59,148 bases of DNA from Dehalococcoidia bacterium (lineage in GTDB: Bacteria; Chloroflexota; Dehalococcoidia; Lucifugimonadales; GCA-002694895), in assembly GCA_029936815.1 (NCBI GenBank), contig JAPYRX010000010.1, positions 4,498-63,645 on the forward strand. Direction: 5' to 3'. Made by a program: the position numbers and the translations under genes. This document shows positions 8,822 through 18,977 of the stretch, piece after piece. The notes beneath the pieces are model-generated. The model worked only from the letters and a program-made list of their open reading frames with translations. It searched no databases and was not told the DNA's origin. Position 1 is the first letter of the stretch; the number at the start of each line of letters is the position of its first letter.

Positions 8822-9256
8822 TTGATTAATTATTGGATGTTTACAGTTTCTAAAGAAAATTTTGATATTCTTGTCAAACAGAAAGAAAAACAAATAGAAT
8901 TTGGCAAAAAATTTCAAAAAAGAGTTAAGCGAATAGAGTTAGAGGATAGGGTTGTTTTATATGTAAAAGATTTGAAAAAATGGATTTTGACAGCCACAAT
9001 TGACTCTAAAATAAAAAATATAATCAAATCGAATTGGATAGATGATACTTTGGACTATAGATATAAAGTAGATTTATCTATTAATTCTATACTAGACGAG
9101 AACAACGGTATTGATGCATCTTATATAGCACCTTCATTAGAATATTTAAAAAAATGGTTGCCAGAGCATTGGGAATTAGGATTATCAGATAGTATGCATA
9201 TTCTATCTGCAAGAGATTTTAACTTGATTGAATCTGAAATAAATAAAATTACATAA
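8822..9256 (+). CDS. EVE-domain protein (UPF0310-like, PUA-like fold)
   Basis: A 144-residue single-domain protein starting at a TTG with an AGGTG element about nine bases upstream. The YWMFTVSKENFDIL start, the VVLYVKDLKKWILTATI strand pair, and the closing LSARDFNLIESEI match the EVE/UPF0310 pattern. EVE domains bind modified bases or tRNA, and related proteins occur both in core metabolism and in modification-dependent restriction. Here it stands alone with no nuclease partner, so a housekeeping or RNA-related role is more likely. It overlaps the convergent tatD gene by eight bases. Confidence 0.75.
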   Translation: MINYWMFTVSKENFDILVKQKEKQIEFGKKFQKRVKRIELEDRVVLYVKDLKKWILTATIDSKIKNIIKSNWIDDTLDYRYKVDLSINSILDENNGIDASYIAPSLEYLKKWLPEHWELGLSDSMHILSARDFNLIESEINKIT

Positions 9257-10055
9257 AATGACTAGTTTCTAGCCATCTAGAACCATTTTTCAACATATTG
9301 AAAGTATTGAAAAATATTTTTTGATGTATAGCATCTTTTTGATATCCTTTGATTCTAGCTATTTTATCTACAATTAATTTACAATCTTTTGGCTCTGTCC
9401 AATTTGATCTGTTTTTTTTAAATGGTTGTGGAGCAGAATCTGTTTCAATTATGATGTCTTCTAATGATATGTTTTTTATCACGCTTTCTAGATTAATATT
9501 CCTTAATAATGGCTTGGCAAAAGAAAGCTTAAAGCCCATATGCGTAATTTCATTTGCGATATTTAGATTTGATTGGAAATAATGCATCGCTCCCCCCACT
9601 TCAAAAGCCCTTTCCTCTTTTAAAATTTTAATTGTTTCTTTTATAGAATTTCTTGAATGAAAAATTATAGGCTTATTTAATTCTCTTGCAATACCAATTT
9701 GCTTTCTGAATGCATCATATTGAATTATTCTATCAGGTGAATTGCTTTGAAAATCAAGTCCTATTTCACTAACCACAATGTTTTTTTTATTATTGGAAAA
9801 ATAATTATATATTTCAGATATTTCTTTTTTACTTATTGTAGCTTTTAAGTTTTGTGGATGTATCCCTATCCCACCAAAAATATTTTTATTTTCTGAGGAT
9901 AATTTATCTACTTTTTGTGCACTGGCAATATCTACTGAAGAATCAATGATGGTTGACACTCCATATTTAAAAGCTCTGTCCATCACATGTTTCAATTCAT
10001 TTTCACTATAACTGTAAACATGAGTATGTGAATCAATCATTGGAAATGTATTCAT
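9249..10055 (-). CDS. TatD-family metal-dependent hydrolase/DNase
   Basis: A 268-residue TIM-barrel amidohydrolase of the TatD family. Metal-site residues are visible: DSHTH (H10, H12), VSEIGLDF, PIIFHSR, AMHYFQ and IIETDSAPQPF. TatD proteins act as 3'-5' exonucleases or D-aminoacyl-tRNA/DNA-quality factors. It is the last gene of the suf run: its start overlaps the upstream sufU-like stop. The suf link is positional only. Confidence 0.9.
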   Translation of the reverse strand: MNTFPMIDSHTHVYSYSENELKHVMDRAFKYGVSTIIDSSVDIASAQKVDKLSSENKNIFGGIGIHPQNLKATISKKEISEIYNYFSNNKKNIVVSEIGLDFQSNSPDRIIQYDAFRKQIGIARELNKPIIFHSRNSIKETIKILKEERAFEVGGAMHYFQSNLNIANEITHMGFKLSFAKPLLRNINLESVIKNISLEDIIIETDSAPQPFKKNRSNWTEPKDCKLIVDKIARIKGYQKDAIHQKIFFNTFNMLKNGSRWLETSHFM

Positions 10056-10504
10056 TGATTTTTTGAAAACAAATTGTTATGCATTGTATTCCAACTCAAT
10101 AATACACACTTGATTCTTATTTGATTTGACTTAATATCTAACAAAGGATTGGCTATGTTTAGTTTATCGTTTTTAAATTGCTTATTTTCATCATTGTTTT
10201 TATTAAAATATGATATGAATTCTTCACACATAGATTGTACTTCTAACACTTTTTCGTTAATTATTACATCAGATAAAAAAGAAGAACTAGCTTTATGTAT
10301 AGCACAACCTTCAACTTCTAAATATATATTTGTTAAGATGTTTTCTTTTAAATTTATATGATATTTGACTTCATCCCCGCAAAAAGGATTTAATCCAGTA
10401 ATAAGCTTGTCAGCATTAGATATCAATTTATCAAAGCCAGGTTTTATAGACCTGTCTAATATTTCTTTTTTGTAAACAAAACCTAATTTATTATAATTAG
10501 ACAT
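10052..10504 (-). CDS. Second SufU/IscU-like Fe-S scaffold paralogue
   Basis: A 150-residue NifU-N domain protein. It keeps all the zinc/Fe-S ligands of the SufU family: C42 and D44 in NPFCGDEV, C67 in VEGCAIHKASSSF, and C133 in IRIKCVLLSW. It differs from the other SufU (11782-12246) across most of its length and has an Asn/Lys-rich insert at about 100-115. It overlaps sufS by eight bases and tatD by four. SufU proteins accept sulfur from SufS; with two copies around one sufS, one may be a sulfur shuttle and the other a scaffold or a partner for a special target. That division is inference. Confidence 0.85.
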   Translation of the reverse strand: MSNYNKLGFVYKKEILDRSIKPGFDKLISNADKLITGLNPFCGDEVKYHINLKENILTNIYLEVEGCAIHKASSSFLSDVIINEKVLEVQSMCEEFISYFNKNNDENKQFKNDKLNIANPLLDIKSNQIRIKCVLLSWNTMHNNLFSKNQ

Positions 10505-11726
10505 GATTAAAATACTTCATAGAATTATTAATTTCAGTAATAAATTTATCTATTTCTTTTTTCGTATTATATATATAAAAACTAGCTCTTGCTGATGAAT
10601 GGCTGCCTAATTTTTTTATTAAGGGCATTGCACAATGATGCCCAGTCCTTATAGCAATTCCTTTTGAATCTAAAAATGTCCCTAAATCATGAGGATGCAC
10701 CCCGGGTATATTAAATGATATCAATCCTGCTCTCTCATCTATATTTTCAGGACCTAAAATTTCTATGCCATTTATATTCATCATCTGCTCATACGCATAT
10801 TCAGTGATTTCAATTTCATGATTTCTAATTTCTGCCATTGAAAGATTCATTAAATACTCTATAGCAGATTTCAATCCGATCGCTCCTGCTATATTTGGAG
10901 TTCCAGCTTCAAATTTGAACGGGACATCTGCCCATGATGATTTTTGATACGTGACTTCTAGAATCATATCGCCACCTTTTTGGTAAGCTGGCATTTCTTC
11001 TAATAGTTTTTTATTACCATAAAGAACTCCAATTCCAGTAGGGGCTAACAATTTATGACCTGAAAATGCTAGGAAGTCACACTCTAAGTCATTAACATCT
11101 ATTGGCATATGAGGAGCGCTTTGAGCGGCATCAATTAATGTTATTGCTCCAACATCCTTAGCTTGTTTAATAATGTTTTTTATGTTATTTATTGTTCCAA
11201 TTCCATTTGAAACATGAGTTATAGAGACTAACTTAGTATTAGAATTTATAATTTGATCTAAATTTGATAAATCTAGAGTTCCATCATTATTTATAGGAAT
11301 ATATTTTAATTTTGAATTAGTTTCTTTGATTAATTCTTGCCATGGAACAATATTACTGTGATGTTCAAGTTCCGTAATAACAATTTCACTGTTTTCATCA
11401 AGATTAGCTCTTCCCCATGTTTCAGCTACTAGATTGATTGATTCAGTTGTTCCCCGAGTAAATATTATAGATTCACTATCAGTAGAATTGATAAATTCTG
11501 CGACTCTTTCTTTTGCACGGTCATATAGATTAGTAGCTTCCATACTAAGTGTATGTACTCCTCTATGAATATTTGCGTTAGTAGAAGTATAAAAATTGGT
11601 AATACTTTCAATTACTTGTATTGGTTTTTGAGAAGTGGCAGCATTGTCAAAATAAATTAGATTATTATTATTAATTTTTCTTTTAAGAATTGGAAAATCT
11701 GATGCTATTTTTTCTGAATCAATCAT
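10497..11726 (-). CDS. sufS: Cysteine desulfurase SufS
   Basis: A 409-residue PLP enzyme that takes sulfur from cysteine for Fe-S cluster assembly. The PLP lysine is K225 in the SGHKLLAPTGIGVLYG segment, and the persulfide cysteine is C365 in TGHHCAMPLIKKLG, the group II (SufS/CsdA) arrangement. Length matches SufS. It is preceded by sufU after 55 bases and overlaps the second sufU-like gene. Confidence 0.97.
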   Translation of the reverse strand: MIDSEKIASDFPILKRKINNNNLIYFDNAATSQKPIQVIESITNFYTSTNANIHRGVHTLSMEATNLYDRAKERVAEFINSTDSESIIFTRGTTESINLVAETWGRANLDENSEIVITELEHHSNIVPWQELIKETNSKLKYIPINNDGTLDLSNLDQIINSNTKLVSITHVSNGIGTINNIKNIIKQAKDVGAITLIDAAQSAPHMPIDVNDLECDFLAFSGHKLLAPTGIGVLYGNKKLLEEMPAYQKGGDMILEVTYQKSSWADVPFKFEAGTPNIAGAIGLKSAIEYLMNLSMAEIRNHEIEITEYAYEQMMNINGIEILGPENIDERAGLISFNIPGVHPHDLGTFLDSKGIAIRTGHHCAMPLIKKLGSHSSARASFYIYNTKKEIDKFITEINNSMKYFNHV

Positions 11727-11781
11727 TTAATTATTTCCTGAAATAATATATATGTATATATTATCAGAATTATTATGATTT

Positions 11782-12246
11782 TTACTCAGTAGATATAATA
11801 TTTTGTTCGTTTTTAATTGCAGATTCTATAGTGTGAGATGAAAGGATGGCACATTTAACGCGTGCCGGATACGAAGAAATACCTGAAAGAAGGCTTAGAT
11901 CATCTAATTCATGCAAGTCTTCTGTAAAATTATGGGTAGTTATCATTTTTTTGAAAGTAGCAGTGATTTGAAGCGCATTTTTTATAGTTTTATTAATTAA
12001 GATTTCTGTAAACATTGATGCTGAACCTTTAGAAATAGCACATCCAATTCCTATAAATTGAATATTAATTATTTTATTTTCATTTATATCAATAAAAAAT
12101 TCTACTTCATCTCCGCATAATGGATTATGACCTTTTGCACGATTTGTACTTTTAGCAGGTTCGCCAAAATTTCTAGGCCTTCTATTATGGTCAATTATTA
12201 ATTCTTGGTATATATCGTCTAAATCATTCATTTTGTTAAAAGTCAA
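11782..12246 (-). CDS. sufU: Fe-S assembly sulfur-transfer/scaffold protein SufU
   Basis: A 154-residue SufU. Zinc ligands are C44 and D46 (NPLCGDEV), C69 (GIGCAISKGSASM) and C132 (ARVKCAILSSHT). The N-terminus LDDIYQELIIDHNRRPRN is the classic SufU opening. In Gram-positive-type SUF systems SufU relays the SufS persulfide. Its start overlaps the end of sufD by 11 bases. It is closer to canonical SufU than the downstream paralogue. Confidence 0.95.
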   Translation of the reverse strand: MTFNKMNDLDDIYQELIIDHNRRPRNFGEPAKSTNRAKGHNPLCGDEVEFFIDINENKIINIQFIGIGCAISKGSASMFTEILINKTIKNALQITATFKKMITTHNFTEDLHELDDLSLLSGISSYPARVKCAILSSHTIESAIKNEQNIISTE

Positions 12247-13540
12247 ATTTATATGAAGGTAGTTTTTTTACGTAATTTTCAAGTAGAAAATCAAACAAAT
12301 TATTATTTTCTACTTTATCTATAATCTCCATAGCAAATCCTGCAATTAGCATTTTACTTGCTTGTTCAAGGCTCAACCCTCTGCTTCTCATATAATAGAC
12401 TGTATTTACATCTATATTTCCTGCGGTTGCTCCATGCCCAGCAAGAATATCATCAACAAAAATATACAAACTTGGTTTACTATCGATTTCCGCTTTGGGA
12501 GATAATACTAAATTCTTATCAGATTGATGAGAATTTGTTTTAATTGCTCCTTTTCTTACAAGAACTGTTCCTCCAAAAATAGCATGAGATTCACCATTTA
12601 ATATTCCTTTATAATTGATTCTACTAGTACAATGAGGAGCTATGTGGTCTATATTAATATAATTATCTAGATGCTGTTTTTTAGAAGTAAAATATAATCC
12701 GTTAAGCTCAGAGTAAGAGTTTTCCGCTGAGGTTATTACTTTCAGATCATATCTAGATAATTTTGTCCCTTTTGAAAAAGCATTTGATTGCAAATTAGAT
12801 TCATCCATTAATTTAATTCTTGTTGTGTTTATGTGAATTGATTCATCAGTGTCTTCTAGTAGTCTATAATGCACAAGTTTAGATTTTTTATTTAATAGAA
12901 TTTCTAATACACTATTTGAAGTATATAAATTATTATTGCCACCTATATGATTTTCGATAATTTCAACATTAGATTTTCCAGCGATATTTATAAATATTTT
13001 AGGAGAATTTAATATGTAACTATCACTATTATTTATGTTGAAAATGTTAATCATTAACTTTGATTTTTCTTCAGAATTACTATTGTTGATATCAATAATT
13101 ATAGGGTCTTTACAAATAGCAGAATTGAGTTCAGCCATGTCTTCATTTTCGCCATCTAAAGTGGAATTAAACATTGCAATGTCTTCTTTGGTTAGAGTGT
13201 TGGATAAAAGGTTTCGTGTTTTTATATTATCATCTAATATCTTTGAATCTATTAATTCCCCATTTGAAATGTTTAGTGTACTGAAAGTATCTATTTCCAG
13301 AGTATTTATACTTTCGTATGCAATTTTATTTGCAATATTATCAATAGAATAATTTAGCTCAATCATTCTATTTAGGTTAGTATATTTCCATTCTTCATTA
13401 CCTTTTCTGTGAGTAGGTAATCCTTTTTGGTTAATAGATTGCATGCTTGAGTTTCTAAGATTTGATGCAATCGATTCCTCACTATTTAAACTGTTGTAAA
13501 TAGTGTTTACATAATTAAGAAAAGTTTTATCAGAGTCCAT
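12236..13540 (-). CDS. sufD: Fe-S assembly scaffold component SufD
   Basis: A 434-residue beta-helix protein of the SufBC2D scaffold. The N-terminus shows GLPTHRKGNEEWKYTNL and the C-terminal half carries the conserved SHQSDKNLVLSPKAEIDSKP block, GHGATAG with the functional His, and YYMRSRGLS. The central region is unusually rich in Asn/Ser, consistent with AT drift. It lies six bases after sufC. Confidence 0.94.
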   Translation of the reverse strand: MDSDKTFLNYVNTIYNSLNSEESIASNLRNSSMQSINQKGLPTHRKGNEEWKYTNLNRMIELNYSIDNIANKIAYESINTLEIDTFSTLNISNGELIDSKILDDNIKTRNLLSNTLTKEDIAMFNSTLDGENEDMAELNSAICKDPIIIDINNSNSEEKSKLMINIFNINNSDSYILNSPKIFINIAGKSNVEIIENHIGGNNNLYTSNSVLEILLNKKSKLVHYRLLEDTDESIHINTTRIKLMDESNLQSNAFSKGTKLSRYDLKVITSAENSYSELNGLYFTSKKQHLDNYINIDHIAPHCTSRINYKGILNGESHAIFGGTVLVRKGAIKTNSHQSDKNLVLSPKAEIDSKPSLYIFVDDILAGHGATAGNIDVNTVYYMRSRGLSLEQASKMLIAGFAMEIIDKVENNNLFDFLLENYVKKLPSYKFDF

Positions 13541-13546
13541 AAGAAT

Positions 13547-14302
13547 TTATTTTGTTGTTAACCAGTCATAACCTTTTTCTTCTAGCTCTAAAGCAAGAGT
13601 TTTGTCTCCGGATGTAACAATATTTCCATCCATCATTACATGAACAAAATCAGGTATGACATAGTTAAGAATTCGTTGATAATGAGTTATCAAAAGAACA
13701 GAATTTTCGTCACTTGAAAATGAATCTATTCCTTTAGAAACAACTTTTAAGGCATCAATATCTAGGCCGGAATCTGTTTCATCTAAAATTGCAAGTTTTG
13801 GATTTAATAAAGATAATTGAAGAATTTCATTTCTTTTTTTTTCTCCCCCGGAAAATCCTTCGTTAACATTTCTCTTTATAAAATCTGATGAAATACCTAC
13901 TTTATCAGCATATTCATTAAGTACATTATCAAATTCTCTTGTACTTAATGGTTTTTCACCATTGTACTCTCGTTTTGAATCTAATGAAGATTTTAGAAAT
14001 TGCCACATTCTCACACCGGGTAATTCCACAGGGTACTGAAAAGCTAGAAATAAACCAGCACAAGCTCTAATATCTGGTTGCATTTCATTTAAGTTTTGCC
14101 CCATAAAAATAATTTCACCTGAATTCATAGTATATGAAGGATTTCCTGCTAGCACGTTGGCTAGTGTACTTTTCCCGGAACCATTAGGTCCCATTATGGT
14201 ATGTTTTTCACCTATATTTATAGTAAGGCTTAGACCTTTAAGAATTTTTGTGTCCTCAACAGATGCGTGAAGATTCTTTATTTCTAATATTGTTTTACTC
14301 AC
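13547..14302 (-). CDS. sufC: Fe-S assembly ATPase SufC
   Basis: A 251-residue ABC-type ATPase that drives the SufBC2D scaffold. Walker A is GPNGSGKST (38-46), the signature is SGGEKKR (151-157), and Walker B ends in [12 protein letters not shown]. It has no membrane partner, as expected for SufC. Its start overlaps the sufB stop by four bases. Confidence 0.98.
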   Translation of the reverse strand: MSKTILEIKNLHASVEDTKILKGLSLTINIGEKHTIMGPNGSGKSTLANVLAGNPSYTMNSGEIIFMGQNLNEMQPDIRACAGLFLAFQYPVELPGVRMWQFLKSSLDSKREYNGEKPLSTREFDNVLNEYADKVGISSDFIKRNVNEGFSGGEKKRNEILQLSLLNPKLAILDETDSGLDIDALKVVSKGIDSFSSDENSVLLITHYQRILNYVIPDFVHVMMDGNIVTSGDKTLALELEEKGYDWLTTK

Positions 14303-15759
14303 CCTACTGTTCCTTCTAGACTGACTCTTAATAATTGAGAAGCTTCTATAGCAAATTCAAAAGGAAGCTCTTTAAAAATACCTTTGCAAAATCCATTGAT
14401 AATCATGTAATTAGCATCTTCAAGTGAAATACCTCTTTGTTGAGTATAAAAAAGTTGGTCGTCACTCACTTTTGATGTTGTTGCTTCGTGCTCTAATTGA
14501 GCAGTAGGGTTTTTAACTTCGATGTAAGGAATGGTATGAGCTCCACATTTATCGCCTATTAACAATGAATCACACTGAGTGAAATTTCTTGCGTTTTTTG
14601 CAGATGGTAAAACTTTTACCTGCCCTCTATATGTATTAGTTGCTTTTCCTGCAGAAATACCTTTTGCGATGATTGTACTTTTTGTATTTTTACCAATATG
14701 AATCATTTTTGTGCCTGTATCAGCTTGTTGGTAGTTATTCACTAAGGCAACTGAATAGAATTCACCAACAGAATTATCACCTTGTAGTATCACTGAAGGA
14801 TATTTCCATGTAATTGCGGACCCGGTTTCAACTTGTGTCCATGATATCTTAGAATTTTTACCTTGGCATTTACCTCTTTTAGTTACAAAATTATAAATAC
14901 CTCCTTCACCATTAGTATCTCCAGGAAACCAATTTTGTAAAGTAGAATACTTGATTTCAGCGTCTTCTAATGCAACAAGTTCGACTACCGCTGCATGAAG
15001 TTGATTGTTCTTTCTGAATGGAGCAGTACATCCTTCCAAATAGCTTACATAACTCCCTTTGTCGGCAACTATTAATGTTCTTTCGAATTGTCCTGTATCT
15101 AATTCATTTATTCTAAAATATGTCATTAATTCAACAGGACATCTAACACCAGGAGGGACATAAATAAATGAGCCGTCTGTAAATACTGCTGAATTTAATG
15201 TTGCATAAAAATTATCACTATAAGGAACAACAGATCCTAAATATTTTTGAACAAGTTCGGGATATTTCTGTACTGCTTCACTTATAGGGCAAAATATAAC
15301 TCCTGCTTCCTCCAGTTGTTTTTGATAAGTTGTTGCAACAGATACACTGTCCATTATTGCGTCCACTGCTACACCTGACAATTTTTTTTGTTCTTCTAAT
15401 GGGATTCCTAATTTAGTGAATGCTGCAAGCATTTCCGGATCTACTTCGTCTAGACTTTTTGGATTGGGTTTAGATGTAGGTGAAGAATAATATCTTATCT
15501 TTTGGAAATCTATTTTAGGAAACTCAATATTCGCCCATTTTGGTTCGTTATCTTGGTTCTTAAACCAATGTTTTAAAGATTTCAATCTCCAATCTAATAA
15601 CCATTTAGGTTCATTTTTTTTATTAGAAATCAATTTTACAATATCCTCAGACAATCCTATTGGAGCATTGTCCGGGTTAAATTTAAAATCAAATCCCCAT
15701 TTATAATTATCGTTTTCTAGTTCGGTAGTTCGAGAAATTACATTATTATTTTCTTTCAT
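14299..15759 (-). CDS. sufB: Fe-S assembly scaffold component SufB
   Basis: A 486-residue SufB, the cluster-building subunit of SufBC2D. Conserved blocks include [42 protein letters not shown], and [20 protein letters not shown] with the core cysteines. It is first in the suf operon; an AAGGAA element lies about 13 bases before the ATG. No SufR or IscR gene is present nearby, and I do not see a clear regulator site in the 92 bases upstream. Confidence 0.97.
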   Translation of the reverse strand: MKENNNVISRTTELENDNYKWGFDFKFNPDNAPIGLSEDIVKLISNKKNEPKWLLDWRLKSLKHWFKNQDNEPKWANIEFPKIDFQKIRYYSSPTSKPNPKSLDEVDPEMLAAFTKLGIPLEEQKKLSGVAVDAIMDSVSVATTYQKQLEEAGVIFCPISEAVQKYPELVQKYLGSVVPYSDNFYATLNSAVFTDGSFIYVPPGVRCPVELMTYFRINELDTGQFERTLIVADKGSYVSYLEGCTAPFRKNNQLHAAVVELVALEDAEIKYSTLQNWFPGDTNGEGGIYNFVTKRGKCQGKNSKISWTQVETGSAITWKYPSVILQGDNSVGEFYSVALVNNYQQADTGTKMIHIGKNTKSTIIAKGISAGKATNTYRGQVKVLPSAKNARNFTQCDSLLIGDKCGAHTIPYIEVKNPTAQLEHEATTSKVSDDQLFYTQQRGISLEDANYMIINGFCKGIFKELPFEFAIEASQLLRVSLEGTVG

Positions 15760-15851
15760 ATTTATATTGTGGTTCCTTCTAGTAAAAAATTAATAATGGG
15801 TATTAACAATTAACAATTAATTATATTCTATCATTAATTTTATTTATGTGT

Positions 15852-16784
15852 TTAAGACAATGATTTGTCTATCATTTGCATTACTTTGTTTACATTTAAA
15901 TTAACTGCAATACTAACATTTCCTTTTTGCTTACTTGGAATGGTTTGTCCTTTAGTAAGTTCATCAAGAGTTACTGTTACATTTTTCAACTTGTATTCAA
16001 ATAAATTTTCATTGAATAAACATACGACTGCTATTGGATCGCATAATGACATTTCTGATTTATTTGAGTGGAAATTAAAAAAACTATCAATTATTAAATT
16101 CGAAAATTTAGAATTTTTAGTTTTGGATTCTGTAAACAGGTATTTGGATTTATAAAATCTATCTCTGTTAATAATCACTTCATCACATACATCCAATCCT
16201 ATTACTCTAATAATGATGTCAGATTTAAAAACTATATTTGCAGCCTCCGGATCAGCATATATATTAAATTCGGAATATTGAGTGGCATTTCCTTTCACAT
16301 AAAATGCTCCTCCCATTATAATTACTTCTTTAATAATATTTGATATAGAAGGGATAGCAATAAGAGCTTTAGCAAGATTAGTTAGTGGCCCAAGCATTAG
16401 AAAAGTTATTTTAATACCCTTATCTTCGAGGTACAAGTTTTGTAATAATTCGTATGATTCTATTGTTGTGTGATTTAATTCTGAACTATTTAATTTTGTT
16501 GTGAGTCCGTTTTTGCCATGATAATGTTCAGCATCTACATATTTTTGACCAAGTAAAGTTCTTTCAGACCCTTTGTAGATCTCAGAATATGATGATTGTA
16601 ATGTTTTTAAAATATTCATCATATTTTGATGAGTATTTTTCAGAGAAGTGTTTCCACCAATACTTGAGTAAATTATTTTGTCATATATTTTAGTTTCATT
16701 ACTTAGATTATTAATCATTGTAATAGCTAATGCATCATCAACTCCAGGGTCGGTGTCAATAAATAATATATTTGTTGTTTTCAT
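15852..16784 (-). CDS. Inosine/uridine-preferring nucleoside hydrolase
   Basis: A 310-residue IU-nucleoside hydrolase that cleaves nucleosides to base and ribose. The N-terminal IDTDPGVDDALA motif supplies the Ca2+-binding aspartates (D10, D12, D16, D17), and the C-terminal SLCDPIAVVCLF block provides the second metal Asp. Substrate range cannot be told from sequence alone. Its ATG overlaps the stop of the upstream prenyl synthase (TAATG), so it is probably coupled to that gene. Confidence 0.9.
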   Translation of the reverse strand: MKTTNILFIDTDPGVDDALAITMINNLSNETKIYDKIIYSSIGGNTSLKNTHQNMMNILKTLQSSYSEIYKGSERTLLGQKYVDAEHYHGKNGLTTKLNSSELNHTTIESYELLQNLYLEDKGIKITFLMLGPLTNLAKALIAIPSISNIIKEVIIMGGAFYVKGNATQYSEFNIYADPEAANIVFKSDIIIRVIGLDVCDEVIINRDRFYKSKYLFTESKTKNSKFSNLIIDSFFNFHSNKSEMSLCDPIAVVCLFNENLFEYKLKNVTVTLDELTKGQTIPSKQKGNVSIAVNLNVNKVMQMIDKSLS

Positions 16785-17776
16785 TATTTAACTCTCTCCA
16801 TAACGTATGTAAACAATTCATCTAAGTTTTCTTTAGAATTAGTCTTCAAATCTATTTGAGAAATAATATCTTTTGAAATAGAAATGTATTTTTCACAATC
16901 TCTCTTTATTGTTTTTTTTATATTATATAAGTCTAACAAATTGTGTAATTCATCAATAGATTTCTCATTGTTTAATTTTTTTAATTTTGATTTGTCTTCT
17001 GCTGAAAATTTTTCGTTAATAAGTATGATCGGATATGTTTTTTTATTATTTTGAATGTCTGAAGAATTTGATTTTCCAGTATTTTCAGGATCCCCCCATA
17101 TTCCTAATATGTCATCTGAAATTTGAAATAATATACCAAATATATTTCCTAATCTTTTTAGTAATTCAATCTGACGAGTAGTTTTTTTAGACAAAATAGC
17201 TGGTAAATAAAATGAAAGGCTCAATAAAGCACCTGTCTTTTTTGAAATCATATTAGTATATTTTTCTAAATTTAAATTTGGTTTGCATTCATATAGAATA
17301 TCTAAATATTGTCCCTCTATGATATTTATACAAACTTCATTTAACGTTTCAATTACTTTTTTTGAAGTGCCTGGGTCTATCGTTGTATCATCGTTGCTAG
17401 TGATAATATCTGAAATACTTTTAATTATATTACCCATGATTATAGATTTCTCAGTACCGAATTTTTTCCATAAACTCAAATTACCTCTTCTTATTTCATC
17501 TTTATCTTGAATATCATCATGAACTAAAGAAAATTCATGTAAAAATTCTATAGCACAAGCAAATTTTAGATAATCATTCTCATTAAGTGATAAGCCATTT
17601 ATAATTTCAAGAAATATTGAAGATCTAATTCTTTTTGGCATTTGTTTTTGATTTTTAACAATCAAATATTCGGTAATTGGTTTATAGAACTCTTCAGAAT
17701 TATATTTAGCGAGTGATTTATTAAACGCATTACCAACTGAGTATTTATATTTAGTTAATATTTTAGGGTCTTTCAA
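16784..17776 (-). CDS. Polyprenyl (geranylgeranyl-type) diphosphate synthase
   Basis: A 330-residue trans-prenyltransferase extending allylic diphosphates with IPP. The first Asp motif is HDDIQD (DDxxD at 87-91), followed by RRGNLSLWKKFG. The second region is QISDDILGIWGDPENTGKS (about 213-231), a DDxLG variant common in GGPP-synthase-like proteins, followed by the NNKKTYPIIL lysines. Product length is not readable from sequence. Compare the degenerate paralogue at 49669-50655. Confidence 0.9.
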   Translation of the reverse strand: MKDPKILTKYKYSVGNAFNKSLAKYNSEEFYKPITEYLIVKNQKQMPKRIRSSIFLEIINGLSLNENDYLKFACAIEFLHEFSLVHDDIQDKDEIRRGNLSLWKKFGTEKSIIMGNIIKSISDIITSNDDTTIDPGTSKKVIETLNEVCINIIEGQYLDILYECKPNLNLEKYTNMISKKTGALLSLSFYLPAILSKKTTRQIELLKRLGNIFGILFQISDDILGIWGDPENTGKSNSSDIQNNKKTYPIILINEKFSAEDKSKLKKLNNEKSIDELHNLLDLYNIKKTIKRDCEKYISISKDIISQIDLKTNSKENLDELFTYVMERVK

Positions 17777-17937
17777 TTTCTATGTTTTTTATTAAAGCAG
17801 ATATTTAGAAGAGTCTAACAAAACTAGCACTTTTTTTCATTTCAATTGTGATTTTTACTATTAATTTAAACAATAATATGATAACTTCTATAATTGATAG
17901 TCAGCCTTTATAAAAATCTTTAATAATACACAAATAA

Positions 17938-18339
17938 ATGGAAGAATATAGTATTTATTTTGAACGATATGGGTATTTCAGCTTATTTTTAATAGTTGCA
18001 TTACTTGTTCCGTCAGGAATGTTAATTGCGTCATCTGCTTTGAAATTTTTAGGACTCAGAAAATCTAACCCTACAAAAATCAAATTAGATACTTACGAAG
18101 CAGGAATTAAAACTTTTTCTTCTAGATGGAGTGGTTTCAACTTCAGATACTATACATTTGCAATGATGTTTTTAATTTTTGATGTTGAAGTTATTTTCCT
18201 TTTTCCATGGGCAGCGTCTCTTGTGAGATTAAACAATGAATTTAGTGAAGCAGTATTAATTGAAATGTTTGTCTTTATTGGGGTATTAATACTTGGGTGG
18301 TTTTTGGCTTGGAAGCAAAAAGCAATTGAATGGGAGTAA
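17938..18339 (+). CDS. nuoA: NADH-quinone oxidoreductase subunit A
   Basis: A 133-residue membrane subunit of complex I with three helices. The conserved loop TYEAGIKTFSSRWSGFNFRYY and helix MFLIFDVEVIFLFPWA are typical. It is the first gene of an 11-subunit nuo operon. A 161-base gap upstream is the likely promoter region, but I cannot place a consensus promoter with normal spacing. AT-rich TAATAATAC lies about eight bases before the ATG. Confidence 0.97.
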   Translation: MEEYSIYFERYGYFSLFLIVALLVPSGMLIASSALKFLGLRKSNPTKIKLDTYEAGIKTFSSRWSGFNFRYYTFAMMFLIFDVEVIFLFPWAASLVRLNNEFSEAVLIEMFVFIGVLILGWFLAWKQKAIEWE

Positions 18340-18343
18340 TTAG

Positions 18344-18973
18344 TTGAATAATAATTCAAGTGAAGAATTCAATATTTTGAAATATGATGTTTTGTCTCCA
18401 TTGTATGAACAAACTGGCCTTATTGATCAAGAAGAGGGAAGTGAAGTAAATAAATTAATTAAAAATAATACTAAACCACTTGCAGAACCTATACTAGAAG
18501 TGCCTGATGATTTAGACAGAAATTTATTGGTTACATCAGTAGATACATTAATAAATTGGGGCCGCAAATCTTCGGTTTGGCCCTTATCTTTTGGATTAGC
18601 TTGCTGTGCTTTTGAAATGATGGCGAGCGCTATGTCAAGATTTGATTTAAGTCGATTTGGAATGGAAGTATTTAGAGCATCCCCTAGGCAAGCAGACTTG
18701 ATAATTATAGCTGGAACAGTTACGTGGAAAATGGCTCCGGTTATAGAAAGAGTATATAATCAAATGCCTGAACCAAAATGGGTGATATCAATGGGAGTAT
18801 GCGCTACTAGCGGTGGGCCATATTACCAAAGTTACAGCGTCGTTCCCGGAGTTAATCATATTATTCCAGTGGATGTATATGTACCCGGATGCCCACCAAG
18901 GCCAGATGCCCTTCTTTATGGAATTATGATGCTTCACGAGAAAATCAAGAGATATAAAAACTTGGAAAAATGA
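18344..18973 (+). CDS. nuoB: NADH-quinone oxidoreductase subunit B
   Basis: A 209-residue peripheral subunit carrying cluster N2, the last Fe-S centre before quinone. The four ligands are C87 and C88 ([10 protein letters not shown]), C153 ([11 protein letters not shown]) and C183 ([10 protein letters not shown]). Residues 1-60 form a longer, poorly conserved N-terminal extension than in many NuoB. The start is TTG at 18344, four bases after nuoA. Confidence 0.97.
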   Translation: MNNNSSEEFNILKYDVLSPLYEQTGLIDQEEGSEVNKLIKNNTKPLAEPILEVPDDLDRNLLVTSVDTLINWGRKSSVWPLSFGLACCAFEMMASAMSRFDLSRFGMEVFRASPRQADLIIIAGTVTWKMAPVIERVYNQMPEPKWVISMGVCATSGGPYYQSYSVVPGVNHIIPVDVYVPGCPPRPDALLYGIMMLHEKIKRYKNLEK

Positions 18974-18977
18974 ATTC

